Shown: positions 56,001 to 64,000, counted from the first letter of the stretch. The stretch: DNA of 64,000 nucleotides from an uncultured Eubacteriales bacterium (GCA_934525675.1 CAKSZH010000009.1:1-64000); one strand, 5' to 3'. The notes: generated by a model from the letters alone, not told the origin. Made by a program: numbers and translations.

Positions 56001-56591
56001 TTACCCCTCCGAGAACAACCGGATCACGCTTTTTGCAAATTCCAGCTTCGTCATGCGGTGATCCATCGCCTGTTTTTCCAGGTACCGGTGCGCGTCCTCT
56101 TCGGACAGGTGCATTTGGTCCATCAGCAGGCATTTGGCGCGGGAGGTGATGCGGAGCTCGTCAAGGCGGCGCTCCAGATCCCGCTTTTCCGTTTCGTACC
56201 GGCGCAGTTTGGCAAGCACCGATGCAAATACGCTGACCGCTTCCGCGATCTGTGCGCGGGAAACCGGCTTTCCGAGCGTGATGACGCCGTCCCCGCCGGT
56301 TGCTTCCGCAACCTGCGCGGCAAGCTCGCCGCGCACGAGCAGGAGCACCCCCGCCGCGGTCGTTTTGCTGATGTCCGACGCCAGCCGGCAACCGGATTCG
56401 TCTGCGAGCGGGGCATTGATGAGCACCAGGTCATATCCGGTGCCAAGCAGTTTCTGCCGTGCCTCGTTTGCACTTCCCGCAACGTCGATTACGGGGCACA
56501 GGCGGGGATCCAGCATGGCGCGGAGTGCGTCGGCAGATGCTTTTCCCGGCGTTACCAGCAGAGTACGCATGGCGTTTTCGGTTCCCCGCAT
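56001..56591 (-). CDS. ANTAR-domain RNA-binding regulator with pseudo-receiver
   Basis: 196 residues. The N-terminal receiver-like domain starts near residue 8 (MRTLLVTPGKASADALRAML). Its phosphoacceptor position reads LVLINAPL, so Asp is replaced by Asn and phosphorylation is unlikely. A coiled linker (LRRYETEKRDLERRLDELRI) leads to the ANTAR domain (SRAKCLLMDQMHLSEEDAHR, then YLEKQAMDHRM). ANTAR proteins antiterminate by binding paired RNA hairpins and often control nitrogen genes. It follows glnA on the same strand with a 172-base gap. GGGGAG fixes the start at 56591. Confidence 0.9.
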   Translation of the reverse strand: MRGTENAMRTLLVTPGKASADALRAMLDPRLCPVIDVAGSANEARQKLLGTGYDLVLINAPLADESGCRLASDISKTTAAGVLLLVRGELAAQVAEATGGDGVITLGKPVSRAQIAEAVSVFASVLAKLRRYETEKRDLERRLDELRITSRAKCLLMDQMHLSEEDAHRYLEKQAMDHRMTKLEFAKSVIRLFSEG

Positions 56592-56763
56592 AGAGCTGTC
56601 TCCCCTTTCGTGATTTTTCGGGCTTTTCCCGTAGGAGTTACTTGTACAGTGACCGGACGGCGTATTGCCCGGTGTTGCTGTGTTTTTTGCCGGTCGGATT
56701 CCCGCGCGTCGCAGGAAATTTGTCTTTGCCAATCGGCAAGCTCGGATACCGGACTTCCGTCCG

Positions 56764-58032
56764 TCAGTTCGCCGCGTGGCGGGCGCGGAAAAGTCTTGCG
56801 ACCGTGTCGCCCGGCAGGATACGGCGGACAAATTCGCTCTCTGTGGCAAGGCGTTCCGCCTCGGTCAGCGTTGTGGGCAGCAGCCGCTCCTCCGGGTAGG
56901 ATGCTTTCGGATCCGCGCCAACCTCAAACCGTCCGTCCTGCGTCGGGTCCGTCATGCTTCCTGCGCGGTACGCTTCCACGCCGTCAAGTCCCGCATGGAT
57001 GAGAAGCGCGAAGGCGAGATACGGATTTGCCGTCGGGTCGGGAGAAATGACATTGAAGGTACCGATGCCCATGGCGGCGGGACGGTGGAGTTTGATGAGC
57101 TGGTCGCGGTTACATTCGGAGTACCCGATAATGCGCGGCGCTTTTCCTTTTCCGAACCGGCGGTAGCTTTCCTCCGTCGGGTCGAGAAACGCGGTAATCT
57201 CCCGGATGTGGGCAAGGATCCCGCCCAGAAATGCGCGGCGGGTCGCCTCACTTTCGTCCTCTCCGGGGGACTTCTCCGTATCCGAGACGGTGAAGGCAAC
57301 GTGCAGTCCGTTGCCCGCTTCTCCGAGGATGGGCATGGGGGAGAAGTCTGCCCACAGTCCGTATCCTGCCGCCACCGAACGGACGACATTGCAGAACAGC
57401 ACAAACTGATCCGCGGCGGTCAGCGGGTCGGCGGAGCGGAAGTCGATTTCATTCTGCCCGGGACCGCACTCATGGTGCGAACTTTCGGGGAGAATACCCA
57501 TTTCCTCCAGCGTCAGGTCAATGTCACGCCGGACGTTTTCGCAGGCGTCGTCGGGAAAGACATCCATAAAGCCCGCGCGGTCTGCGGGGGTGGCAGTCGG
57601 CTGTCCGTTTTCGTCCTTGCGGAAGAGGTAGAATTCGCAGAGAGAGCCGACCCGCAGATCCAGTCCCGCTTCCCTTGCCCGCTTTGCCGCGCCCCGCAGG
57701 AGCCGGCGGCAGTCCAGCGGGAACGGTTCCCCGTGTACGTCCACAAGCTCGCAGAACACCCGTGCGACGCGTCCTTCGGACGGCCTCCACGGAAGCGTAG
57801 CCAGGGTGATGGGGTCGGGCAGGAGCCAGAGGTCGGGCAGATCGGGGGACGCAAAGCCGTCCACGAAGGACGCGTCCACCCGCACCCCCGTGCCGAAGAT
57901 TTCCTCGGCGCGGGAGGCAAGCACCGAAATGTTGCGCAGTTTTCCCGCCGCATCAAGAAAGGTGCATTTGACGAATTTGACGTCATTTTCCGTAAGATAT
58001 GCGATTGCTTCCTGTTTGGTACTGCAGAACAT
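56764..58032 (-). CDS. glnA: Glutamine synthetase type I (GlnA)
   Basis: 422 residues. The N-terminus is a short beta-grasp (VKFVKCTFLDAAGKLRNISV); the catalytic domain has CEFYLF, ESSHHECGPGQNEIDF, GNGLHVAFTV, IGYSECNRDQ and NVISPDPTANPYLAFALLI. The HHECGPGQNEIDF core is as in clostridial GS. The second metal histidine of GSGxHxH is not seen after GNGLHV. Start at the ATG at 58032 with GGAGG overlapping the end of the upstream gene, 2 bases away. A nitrogen link is supported by the downstream ANTAR regulator. Confidence 0.93.
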   Translation of the reverse strand: MFCSTKQEAIAYLTENDVKFVKCTFLDAAGKLRNISVLASRAEEIFGTGVRVDASFVDGFASPDLPDLWLLPDPITLATLPWRPSEGRVARVFCELVDVHGEPFPLDCRRLLRGAAKRAREAGLDLRVGSLCEFYLFRKDENGQPTATPADRAGFMDVFPDDACENVRRDIDLTLEEMGILPESSHHECGPGQNEIDFRSADPLTAADQFVLFCNVVRSVAAGYGLWADFSPMPILGEAGNGLHVAFTVSDTEKSPGEDESEATRRAFLGGILAHIREITAFLDPTEESYRRFGKGKAPRIIGYSECNRDQLIKLHRPAAMGIGTFNVISPDPTANPYLAFALLIHAGLDGVEAYRAGSMTDPTQDGRFEVGADPKASYPEERLLPTTLTEAERLATESEFVRRILPGDTVARLFRARHAAN

Positions 58033-58034
58033 AT

Positions 58035-58559
58035 TCACTCCTCCAGATGCATTCCGACAACCAGGTTGCGGACGGTGTCCCGCATGGCGGGAGAGGGCTG
58101 AAAGATGACGGCGATCTTTTCGTCTCCGTCATGGGCGAAAAGCAGGCTTGCTTCTTTCGGTTTCATATCGGTACAGTAGAGGTAGCAGCGGATTTTCCGG
58201 TTTTTTCGGACGCGGGCGATCTCGTCGATGTCGTCCGTATACCCGGTGATCTGGTTTGCGAAGGACAGGCGGACCGAGACGACCCGTCTCTCTCCCCGCA
58301 CGTCCACGATGACGAAATCATAGTCGCCGCTCTCCCGTTTTTCCGTCCGGTAGACAAAGGTGCGGAGGACGTATTTCACGGCGATGAAGACTGCCGCGGT
58401 GAGGAGCAGGAGCGCACCTGCCTGCAGGATGATCCGATAGGATTTCATCGACAGAGAGGTGATAATCAGCCCTCCCGCAATCAGGAACAGTGCGATGGCG
58501 AGCCATTTTGCCAGAGGGTCGGAGGAACGGGCAATCTGTTCGTTTTCAAAGTCTTCCAT
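58035..58559 (-). CDS. Two-helix membrane protein of unknown function
   Basis: 174 residues: two predicted membrane helices (about 25-44 and 50-71), then a soluble domain with YDFVIVDVRGERRVVSVRLS, IRCYLYCTDMKPKEASLLFA and VIFQPSPAMRDTVRNLVVG. I recognise no family. AAAGGAG lies 6 bases before the ATG at 58559; upstream start codons are not used. Its stop is 2 bases from the glnA start, so the two are coupled. Confidence 0.75.
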   Translation of the reverse strand: MEDFENEQIARSSDPLAKWLAIALFLIAGGLIITSLSMKSYRIILQAGALLLLTAAVFIAVKYVLRTFVYRTEKRESGDYDFVIVDVRGERRVVSVRLSFANQITGYTDDIDEIARVRKNRKIRCYLYCTDMKPKEASLLFAHDGDEKIAVIFQPSPAMRDTVRNLVVGMHLEE

Positions 58560-58598
58560 GAAATTCTCCTTTCGTTGTTCAGACATACGGTGGGGGGG

Positions 58599-59570
58599 TC
58601 AGTTCTGACCGATTTTCAGCATCCGGACATCGGTTCCGGAAAAGATCAGGGGGCGGAATTCGCCGCACAGGCGGCTGGCGATGCGGTCGCCGTAGGTTTC
58701 CTTCAGCTTGATCGGGTCGAGGTTGGTGCTGATGATGGTCGGGAGCAGGCGGTTGATGCGTTCGTTCATGAGGCGGTAGAGGTTGGATACCGTGAGTTTG
58801 GTCTGGACTTCCGTGCCGAGGTCGTCGAGGATGAGCAGATCGCAGTCAAAATACCGGTCGATGTCGGTCTCTGTCGTGCGCGAACGGAAGCGGTCGTCGT
58901 CGAATTCGGCGAACAGGTCGATGGCGCTGACGTATACCACGTCATATCCGTGGTCAATGACGGTTTTGGCGACGGCGGTGGACAGATGGGTTTTGCCGAG
59001 TCCGGTTCCGCCGATCAGGGTCAGGCTGGGGGAGGGCTTTTGGTCGGACGCACCGACGGAAAAGTTCTCCGCGTAGGTCTTGAGGGTTTCGAAATTGAAC
59101 TTCATGAGGTCATACGCGCCTTTGACGGAGCGGTAATAATCGAGCCGGAAGTTGTCAAAGCTCTGGGTTTTCATGAGGTTTCCGACACCGGAGCTTTCGT
59201 ACCCCGCTTCGACCAGCCGGCGGCGCATGCAGGCGCACATCCGGTAGCCGACGTATCCGGAATCATGGCAGATGGGGCAGTCGTACTTTGGGTCGGTGTA
59301 GTCCGCGGGGTAACCGGCAATGGCGAGCAGGCGCGTCCGTTCGGCGGCAAGCGCTTCGTTCTCCCGCCGGATGTCGCCGATCGGTTTGCCGTCGATTGCC
59401 GCGCGGAACACGTCAAGACCCGTTCCCGCCATTTTGCGGTCGATTTCGGCGATCCGGGGATATTTCTCCCAGATTTCTTTTCTGCGGGCATCCGCCGCGC
59501 CCTCGGCGACGAGGTGTTTTTTTTCGTATTCTTCCCGGATGCGGATAAAGTTGTTTCGGTTGAATCCCAT
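58599..59570 (-). CDS. dnaC: DnaC/DnaI-type helicase loader
   Basis: 323 residues starting MGFNRNNFIRIREEYEKKHL. A Cys cluster (CPICHDSGYVGYRMCAC, about residue 90-110) is typical of clostridial loaders. The AAA+ domain has Walker A LIGGTGLGKTHLS, Walker B LLILDDLGTE and the sensor TIISTNLDP. GGAGAG lies 4 bases before this ATG; the ATG at 59582 is an alternative start. It follows dnaD on the same strand across a 292-base gap. It loads the replicative helicase with DnaD. Confidence 0.9.
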   Translation of the reverse strand: MGFNRNNFIRIREEYEKKHLVAEGAADARRKEIWEKYPRIAEIDRKMAGTGLDVFRAAIDGKPIGDIRRENEALAAERTRLLAIAGYPADYTDPKYDCPICHDSGYVGYRMCACMRRRLVEAGYESSGVGNLMKTQSFDNFRLDYYRSVKGAYDLMKFNFETLKTYAENFSVGASDQKPSPSLTLIGGTGLGKTHLSTAVAKTVIDHGYDVVYVSAIDLFAEFDDDRFRSRTTETDIDRYFDCDLLILDDLGTEVQTKLTVSNLYRLMNERINRLLPTIISTNLDPIKLKETYGDRIASRLCGEFRPLIFSGTDVRMLKIGQN

Positions 59571-59862
59571 AATTCTCTCCATGCCGCCTCCGGCGGCTTC
59601 AATAGATTTTCGTGTAATGCGTGTTCCGGCTGAATCCCTCATGGCGGATTCCGGGGGACAAGCGCGGGGTGGCGAGGTGGACGTTTTGCCGCTGACGCGG
59701 TGGGGCGGCGGAAGTCCTCGCCGCGGCGCGGATGTGCCGTCGGCGGGGGCGGAAGTCGCCCCACACGTTAGCGGAGGATGGTTCACTCCCCGACGGAGGA
59801 ACGGCACATTTTCCTGACGGCAGAAGTTGCCCCGCGCGCGGATAGCGGTTATCGCGGCGTAA
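59571..59862. other. Spacer between dnaD and dnaC
   Basis: 292 bases, GC-rich, no gene. GGCGGAAGTC- and GGCGGAAGTCGCC-type repeats occur near 59705-59760, but no clear terminator or promoter. Confidence 0.4.
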
Positions 59863-61131
59863 TCAGTGATCGGATGGACCCTTTTCGCTCTGCGCGGCAC
59901 CGGATTTTTCTTCCGTGTTTCCCGGCTGTGCGGAACCGAGCCCGAGGCGGGCAAAATCTTTTCCGTAGCTTGCGCGGACTGCGGCTTCCCAGAAGCTGTC
60001 GCCGGGTTCCGCAAGGGTTGCGGCATCCATGACGTTTTTCGCGTTCTTTTCCTGCCGTTCCGTCTCCGCCCGGTCGATCTTTTCTACGGTATCCAGTCCC
60101 GCTTCGTACCAACGCTTGAGAATGCCGCCGGCGTAATTGACGCTCGGCTTGCTCTTGACGTTGACGGTGATCTCATAGGCGCGACGGATGATGTCCTCCG
60201 GGAAACGGTAGGTGTTGATCCAGAGATCGATCTGCGCCTTTTCTTTTTCGGTGAGCGATCGGGAGCCGATGCCGAACATGGAACGGATCATACCCTCCGC
60301 GCCGTGCGCGGCTTCCATGCGGCAGAGTTTTTCCCGGAGGGCGTCCACGGTGACGGTTCCCTCGTCGTGCATCCGGTAGGCGAGCCGTTCCGCCGAGTGG
60401 AGCGAGCGAACGTTCAGTTTGGCGCAGTAACTGAGAAGGAGCAGAATGTATTCGCCGTCAAAGCCGAGGTATTCGATCAGCCCGATGACGATGTTTGCCT
60501 CGTGGGTGTTGAAGACCTTGCCCCACGCCCTTTGACATTCTTCGAGCAGCATGGCGAGGTCGCGGCGCTTTTCCAGCAGTGCGGCAAGTTCCGCAGTGGT
60601 ATAATCGGGCAGTTCTTCCGCGCGGCGGAGCGGTGTATTTCCGGTCCCGGCATCGTCGGGTGACGGTTTTTCCGCTTTTTTTTCGTTACCTTTTTGTGCG
60701 GAGACAATTTCCGCGGGGGAATTCTGCCCGTCGGCGGCAACGTCCCGCGCGACTGTTTTGGCGGGAACCGGTTTATCCGGAGAGGAGCAAACCGGTTTCT
60801 TTTTGGCGGCAGACGCTTCGTTTTCGGTGGAAACCGCTTCTCTTCCGGCGGAAGTTTCACTGTTCGCGGCGGAACCCCGTGATGTGGGATGTTCTTCTCT
60901 TTTTACGGGATTGGAAACCGAGAGGATTCCGGCATCTGCGAAGAACGCGACGGCGCGGCGGACGCGCGCGGCGGTGCAGCCGGCGTGCCGGGCGATGGTT
61001 TCCTCGTCGGTTTCCCCGCCTGCGAGGAGCAGGAGGACGCGAAGGTCTTCCGCTGACGCGCTGTCGAGCAGGCGGAGGGTATCTTTGGGCAGGGTCAGGA
61101 CACCGCTGCCGTACTGAAAGGTGATGTTCAT
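59863..61131 (-). CDS. dnaD: DnaD-domain primosome protein
   Basis: 422 residues. The N-terminal winged helix is GETDEETIARHAGCTAARVRRAVAFF (about 40-65), followed by a low-complexity linker rich in Glu/Ala/Lys/Pro (70-150). The DnaD C-terminal domain has YRFPEDIIRRAYEITVNVK and KPSVNYAGGILKRWYEAG, the YxxxIx..W signature. DnaD starts primosome assembly in Firmicutes with DnaB and DnaI; the helicase loader lies downstream. AAAGGAG precedes the ATG. Confidence 0.93.
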   Translation of the reverse strand: MNITFQYGSGVLTLPKDTLRLLDSASAEDLRVLLLLAGGETDEETIARHAGCTAARVRRAVAFFADAGILSVSNPVKREEHPTSRGSAANSETSAGREAVSTENEASAAKKKPVCSSPDKPVPAKTVARDVAADGQNSPAEIVSAQKGNEKKAEKPSPDDAGTGNTPLRRAEELPDYTTAELAALLEKRRDLAMLLEECQRAWGKVFNTHEANIVIGLIEYLGFDGEYILLLLSYCAKLNVRSLHSAERLAYRMHDEGTVTVDALREKLCRMEAAHGAEGMIRSMFGIGSRSLTEKEKAQIDLWINTYRFPEDIIRRAYEITVNVKSKPSVNYAGGILKRWYEAGLDTVEKIDRAETERQEKNAKNVMDAATLAEPGDSFWEAAVRASYGKDFARLGLGSAQPGNTEEKSGAAQSEKGPSDH

Positions 61132-61169
61132 GAGGGCTACTCCTTTGGTTTTCCCGCTTGCGGGGGGCT

Positions 61170-62275
61170 TTTAATTGAACGCTGCGCGTTCTGTGGGTTT
61201 TGTGCGGGATTCCCTGCGTGCAGGGTTACTTTAATTGAACACTCCGTGTTCTACGGGTTTTGCAGGGTTGCCTGTTTGCAGGAAATATCTGAATTGAAAG
61301 TTTTGCTTTCTACTGTTTATCTGTAATAATTTTTTTATTTTGCTCCGCCGGGACGACTTTCCCCAACGAAGTGGAAACAGTTTTCGTGAACGAAAACAGA
61401 AAAGGTTCGCCCGGAGGAGGGCTCAGCCTCGCAAGCTCGGCGCAGGATTTGCTGGCGCAAACTTGCAGCCCCTACCGGGAATACCCCTACCCACCCCGAC
61501 TGGGGGTGAATGTCGTGGCGGGAGAAAACGGTTCCCTCGTGCTTGGCGCGCGATGTTTGTGCGGCGATAATCCGAAGAATCTCCCCCGCGCGAGCCGGGT
61601 TACGGATAGTTCCGGGAGCCGGGCGGAGCGGGATTTTCCCAATGAAGAAAAGCGAAAATGGGTTTGTTCCCCCGCCCGCGTGCCGCGCGGAGCGCGGCGG
61701 AAGGGGCGCAGCCTCCGGCTGCGCCCCCAAGGCGGGCGACGCGTTTCGCGGAGGGGTGGAATGATCCGTCCCCGTGGCGCGGAACTTCCGGGGGAAACAC
61801 AGCACTCCCCCTAACAACTTTCCGCGAATCGCGTCCTGCCCGCCCCGCGGGCGGGGGGCTTCCCCGGTTTTGCAGACTTCCCGGGGTATACCCGCTCCGC
61901 CCGGCATAGGAACATCTTGCGCGGGATGTTGATTTCAGAGGTTCTTCACCCCAAACAGGTTTACTTTATATGCCTGCACAAAGAACTTCTGCATAAAACA
62001 TTTCATTCAGATATTCTTCACGTCGCCTACCCGTGTTTGTCTGCCCGACATAAAGATACCCCCTCCCCCGCCGGGGGAGGTGTCGGCGGAGCCGCCGGAG
62101 GGGGCACCCGACCCGCGCGGGTGATATGCAATCAAATTTCAAGGTATCCCCTGCGCGGAGAGCGCATAAGAAAAAATTATTACAGATAATCCGTAGAACA
62201 CGGAGTGTTCAATTAAAGTAACCCTGCACACGGGTAATCCCGCAAAAAACCACCGAACGCGGAGCGTTCAACTGA
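61170..62275. repeat. Non-coding inverted-repeat island E (dnaD|rex)
   Basis: Fifth island, 40 kb from the others. The left end has two tandem copies in left orientation (61177-61191, 61237-61251) and a decayed third near 61297. The right end has two in right orientation (62198-62212, 62255-62269). The left-arm hairpin is interrupted by the same small-hairpin insertion as island C (61374-61400). The GC-rich core (CCGCGCGGAGCGCGGCGG..., 61680-61745) and the double hairpin CCTCCCCC-GCC-GGGGGAGG at about 62065-62083 with GGCGGAGCCGCC next to it match island A. No gene is supported; the rest of 62276-62452 shows nothing. Confidence 0.82.
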
Positions 62276-62452
62276 ACCGCTTTCCCCGCCGGGAGTTTTC
62301 CGACCGGATGCGGGAAACAGACGGAAAGGTTCGCGCCCCAAGGGGATTTGCCTCCTTGAGGCGCGGATCGGTTCCCCCTGCCCTGTCACGGAAACCGACT
62401 TCCGAAACGGCGGAGCACATAGAATACAGCCGCGCTCATCCGGCGGTATCGG

Positions 62453-63223
62453 TTATTTCCCCTTCGCCTTCCCGCCGGTCGCGCGCTTTGCGTGCAGTTC
62501 GTAATTGAGAATCATCAGGGAATCGCCGAGGTGGACGTTTTCGGTCACCAAAGAGGGGAACTGCCGCTCCAGCTCCATGCCCGTAAAGTTCCAGAGCCCA
62601 CGCACCCCCGCCAGGGACAGTCGCTCCGCCGCGGACACCGCCTGATCCTTTGGCAGCGTCAGAACGGCAATGTCAATGTGCCGCCGGCGGCAGAAGCTCT
62701 CCAGCTCCTCCATGGAATGGACGGGGACACCGTATTTTTCGGTTCCGATGACCTCCGGGTCCACGTCAAACATGGCGAGAATGTCAACGCCGCGCTTCTC
62801 AAACATGGCACTGCCGACCAGCGCGCTTCCGAGGTTTCCGGCGCCGATGATGACGGCGCGCAACCCGGCGCTGACGCCGAGCAGTTCGCCGATTTTGGTG
62901 TATAGATAATTGATGTTGTAGCCGTACCCCTGCTGGCCGAACCCGCCGAAACAGTTGAGGTCCTGACGGATCTGCGATGCGGTGACATTCATCAGTTCGG
63001 ACAATTCTCCCGAGCTGACGCGCGACTTCCCTTCCCGGATCAGTTCCCGCAGATAACGGTAGTAGCGCGGCAGCCGGCGGATGACCGCTTTGGACACGCG
63101 GGCGTGAATGACATCCTCCGCGGCGGTGTCTTCCGCGGCGGTGTGGGGTGCTTCCCCGGTCACGGCGTCGGTTTCGTCTTTCGGAAAACGGGTATCGGAC
63201 TTTTCGGACAGATCTTTTTTCAT
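62453..63223 (-). CDS. rex: Redox-sensing transcriptional repressor Rex
   Basis: 256 residues. The winged helix is AVIRRLPRYYRYLRELIREG, then VSSGELSELMNVTASQIRQD and FGGFGQQGYGYN; the NADH-binding Rossmann fold has VIIGAGNLGSALVGS. Rex represses fermentation and NADH-linked genes until NADH rises. A 45-residue charged extension precedes the family start. The start at 63223 is the only ATG in range; its GGTAAAGA site is weak, so the start is uncertain. The frame is open further upstream but no start signal or similarity supports using it. Confidence 0.93.
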   Translation of the reverse strand: MKKDLSEKSDTRFPKDETDAVTGEAPHTAAEDTAAEDVIHARVSKAVIRRLPRYYRYLRELIREGKSRVSSGELSELMNVTASQIRQDLNCFGGFGQQGYGYNINYLYTKIGELLGVSAGLRAVIIGAGNLGSALVGSAMFEKRGVDILAMFDVDPEVIGTEKYGVPVHSMEELESFCRRRHIDIAVLTLPKDQAVSAAERLSLAGVRGLWNFTGMELERQFPSLVTENVHLGDSLMILNYELHAKRATGGKAKGK

Positions 63224-63470
63224 ATTCTTTACCAGGGCTTTCTCCGGTGATGTGAAAGCGTCCTTTCTTGCGGATGGCGGCGGTTCCGGGAGGGACAGAA
63301 GTTCCTTGCTTTCCCGGAATGTGTCGCGATCGGTGGATTTTATTTTTTGGCAAATGATGCGTGCCGGAAGGAAAAAATCATTTGCTTTTTTATCAATTTT
63401 GTAGAGAATGACGAATGAATGACGGGAACGGATTATGCGGGATTTTCCGCGGATCCGGGGGACATCGGAG

Positions 63471-63647
63471 TTTTCCACCGTGGAAAAACGACCCGGAGTT
63501 TTCCACAATTTCAACAGGGTTCTCCACAGATCTGTGGTTTTGCAGGGGTATTTTCGCTTCTTTTCGTCAAAAAACGGTGGAAAACTATGTTTGAAGGTGG
63601 GGAGAGCAAGAGAGTTTTCCACAGGCGGTGGAAAAGTCGGTGGAAAA
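63471..63647. other. DnaA-box-like cluster upstream of rex
   Basis: In 177 bases: TTTTCCACC 63471-63479 and its mirror 63479-63487 (one 17-base palindrome), TTTTCCACA 63499-63507, TTCTCCACA 63520-63528, TTTTCCACC on - at 63576-63584, TTTTCCACA 63615-63623, and TTTTCCACC on - at 63627-63635 and 63639-63647. An AT-rich run (AAAATTAACAAATTTCGG) follows at about 63660-63700. No gene is supported in 63224-63823. Confidence 0.75.
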
Positions 63648-63823
63648 CCGGTGCCGCGCGTAAAATTAACAAATTTCGGTTAAATTCGTGTAAAACGCCG
63701 AATTTGGCGACACGGAGTCGGATTTTCTGAAAAGTACTTGACTTTTTGACGAAGGGCGTTCCACGGGGGAAATTTTGCCGGAAAGAAAGGCTCGGAACGG
63801 AAGAACGAGCGGGATCCGTTCCC

Positions 63824-64000
63824 TTATTCCACCGCGTCGCACGCCGAAGCGTTGAGCGAGGTATCGGCAAAGTTTCCGCGCAGGTATTCAAAATATCCCG
63901 CGGCGGCGATCATGGCGGCATTGTCGCCGCAAAGCGAACGGTCGGGCACGATGAACCGGACTCCGCGTTTTTTGCAAAGCTCCGAGAGAGCGCTTCTCAA
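63824..64000 (-). CDS. tsaD: tRNA N6-adenosine threonylcarbamoyltransferase TsaD (3' part)
   Basis: The last 58 residues, cut by the window end. SLCGDNAAMIAAAGYFEYLR matches the TsaD C-terminal metal- and substrate-site region (usually CTDNAAMIAAAG); the T to G change is minor. TsaD adds threonylcarbamoyl to A37 of ANN-decoding tRNAs. The stop TAA is at 63826-63824. Confidence 0.9.
   Translation of the reverse strand: MRSALSELCKKRGVRFIVPDRSLCGDNAAMIAAAGYFEYLRGNFADTSLNASACDAVE

Noticed and set aside
56592..56763. ANTAR-binding twin hairpins between glnA and the regulator
   Set aside because: Only short stems (CGGAC/GTCCG; TTGCC/GGCAA) without the required paired six-base loops.
4014..62269. 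GAACRC-N3-GYGTTC as LexA boxes
   Set aside because: Firmicute LexA sites have GAAC and GTTC four bases apart; here the gap is seven, and the copies track repeat ends rather than SOS genes.
61132..62452. Insertion sequence at dnaD|rex
   Set aside because: No transposase frame or target duplication is visible; island modules explain the stretch.
62453..63622. A 389-residue form of Rex
   Set aside because: The extra N-terminal region runs through the DnaA-box cluster and lacks similarity; the ATG at 63223 fits the family better.

Overview
The window (about 64 kb, GC-rich) looks like the origin-proximal part of a spore-forming member of the Clostridia, probably a gut-type lineage related to Oscillospirales or Christensenellales. 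The evidence is the dnaA-dnaN-recF-remB-gyrB-gyrA order, a SipL-like SPOCS/LysM protein, SpoVAC, CotF-type coat proteins, Rex, a DnaD/DnaC-type helicase-loading pair, and an ANTAR regulator beside glnA. I cannot name a genus.

Layout. 0-21 kb is the replication block: mnmE, dnaA, a DnaA-box-bearing spacer that is the best oriC candidate, dnaN-recF, remB, gyrB, mreCD, gyrA and malQ, all on the + strand. 21-29 kb is mostly - strand: cysE, an Mrr-like type IV restriction nuclease, a lipoprotein, nth, a TM2 protein and a BspA-like leucine-rich-repeat surface protein. 29-38 kb holds a GldA/GldF/GldG-type ABC system with two GldG paralogues and a very large DUF4340-like partner. 38-48 kb is accessory: a tRNA-Gln followed by a tandem structured repeat, two AT-rich GNAT genes, an EFR1 ferredoxin, a tandem pair of Asp-box lipoproteins, and two glycoside-hydrolase-like (DUF1906) proteins. 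48-53 kb is sporulation-related. 53-64 kb has a large lipoprotein, ANTAR-glnA, dnaC-dnaD, rex and the 3' end of tsaD.

The most unusual feature is a family of non-coding islands of 1.0-1.8 kb. They lie in five gaps: dnaA|dnaN, recF|remB, gyrB|mreC, gyrA|malQ and dnaD|rex. Where I compared the arms, each island is an imperfect inverted repeat built of GC-rich hairpins. The ends carry an inverted module, a GAACRCGGAGYGTTC-type palindrome next to a TTAA, and this module also occurs alone upstream of several other genes. The stem sequences differ between copies but stay complementary while loops and flanks are conserved, so the fold itself appears to be maintained. I read them as an undescribed MITE-like or structured-RNA repeat family.

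A second strong signal is a cluster of seven or eight DnaA-box-like sites at 63471-63647, about 60 kb from dnaA and next to an AT-rich stretch.
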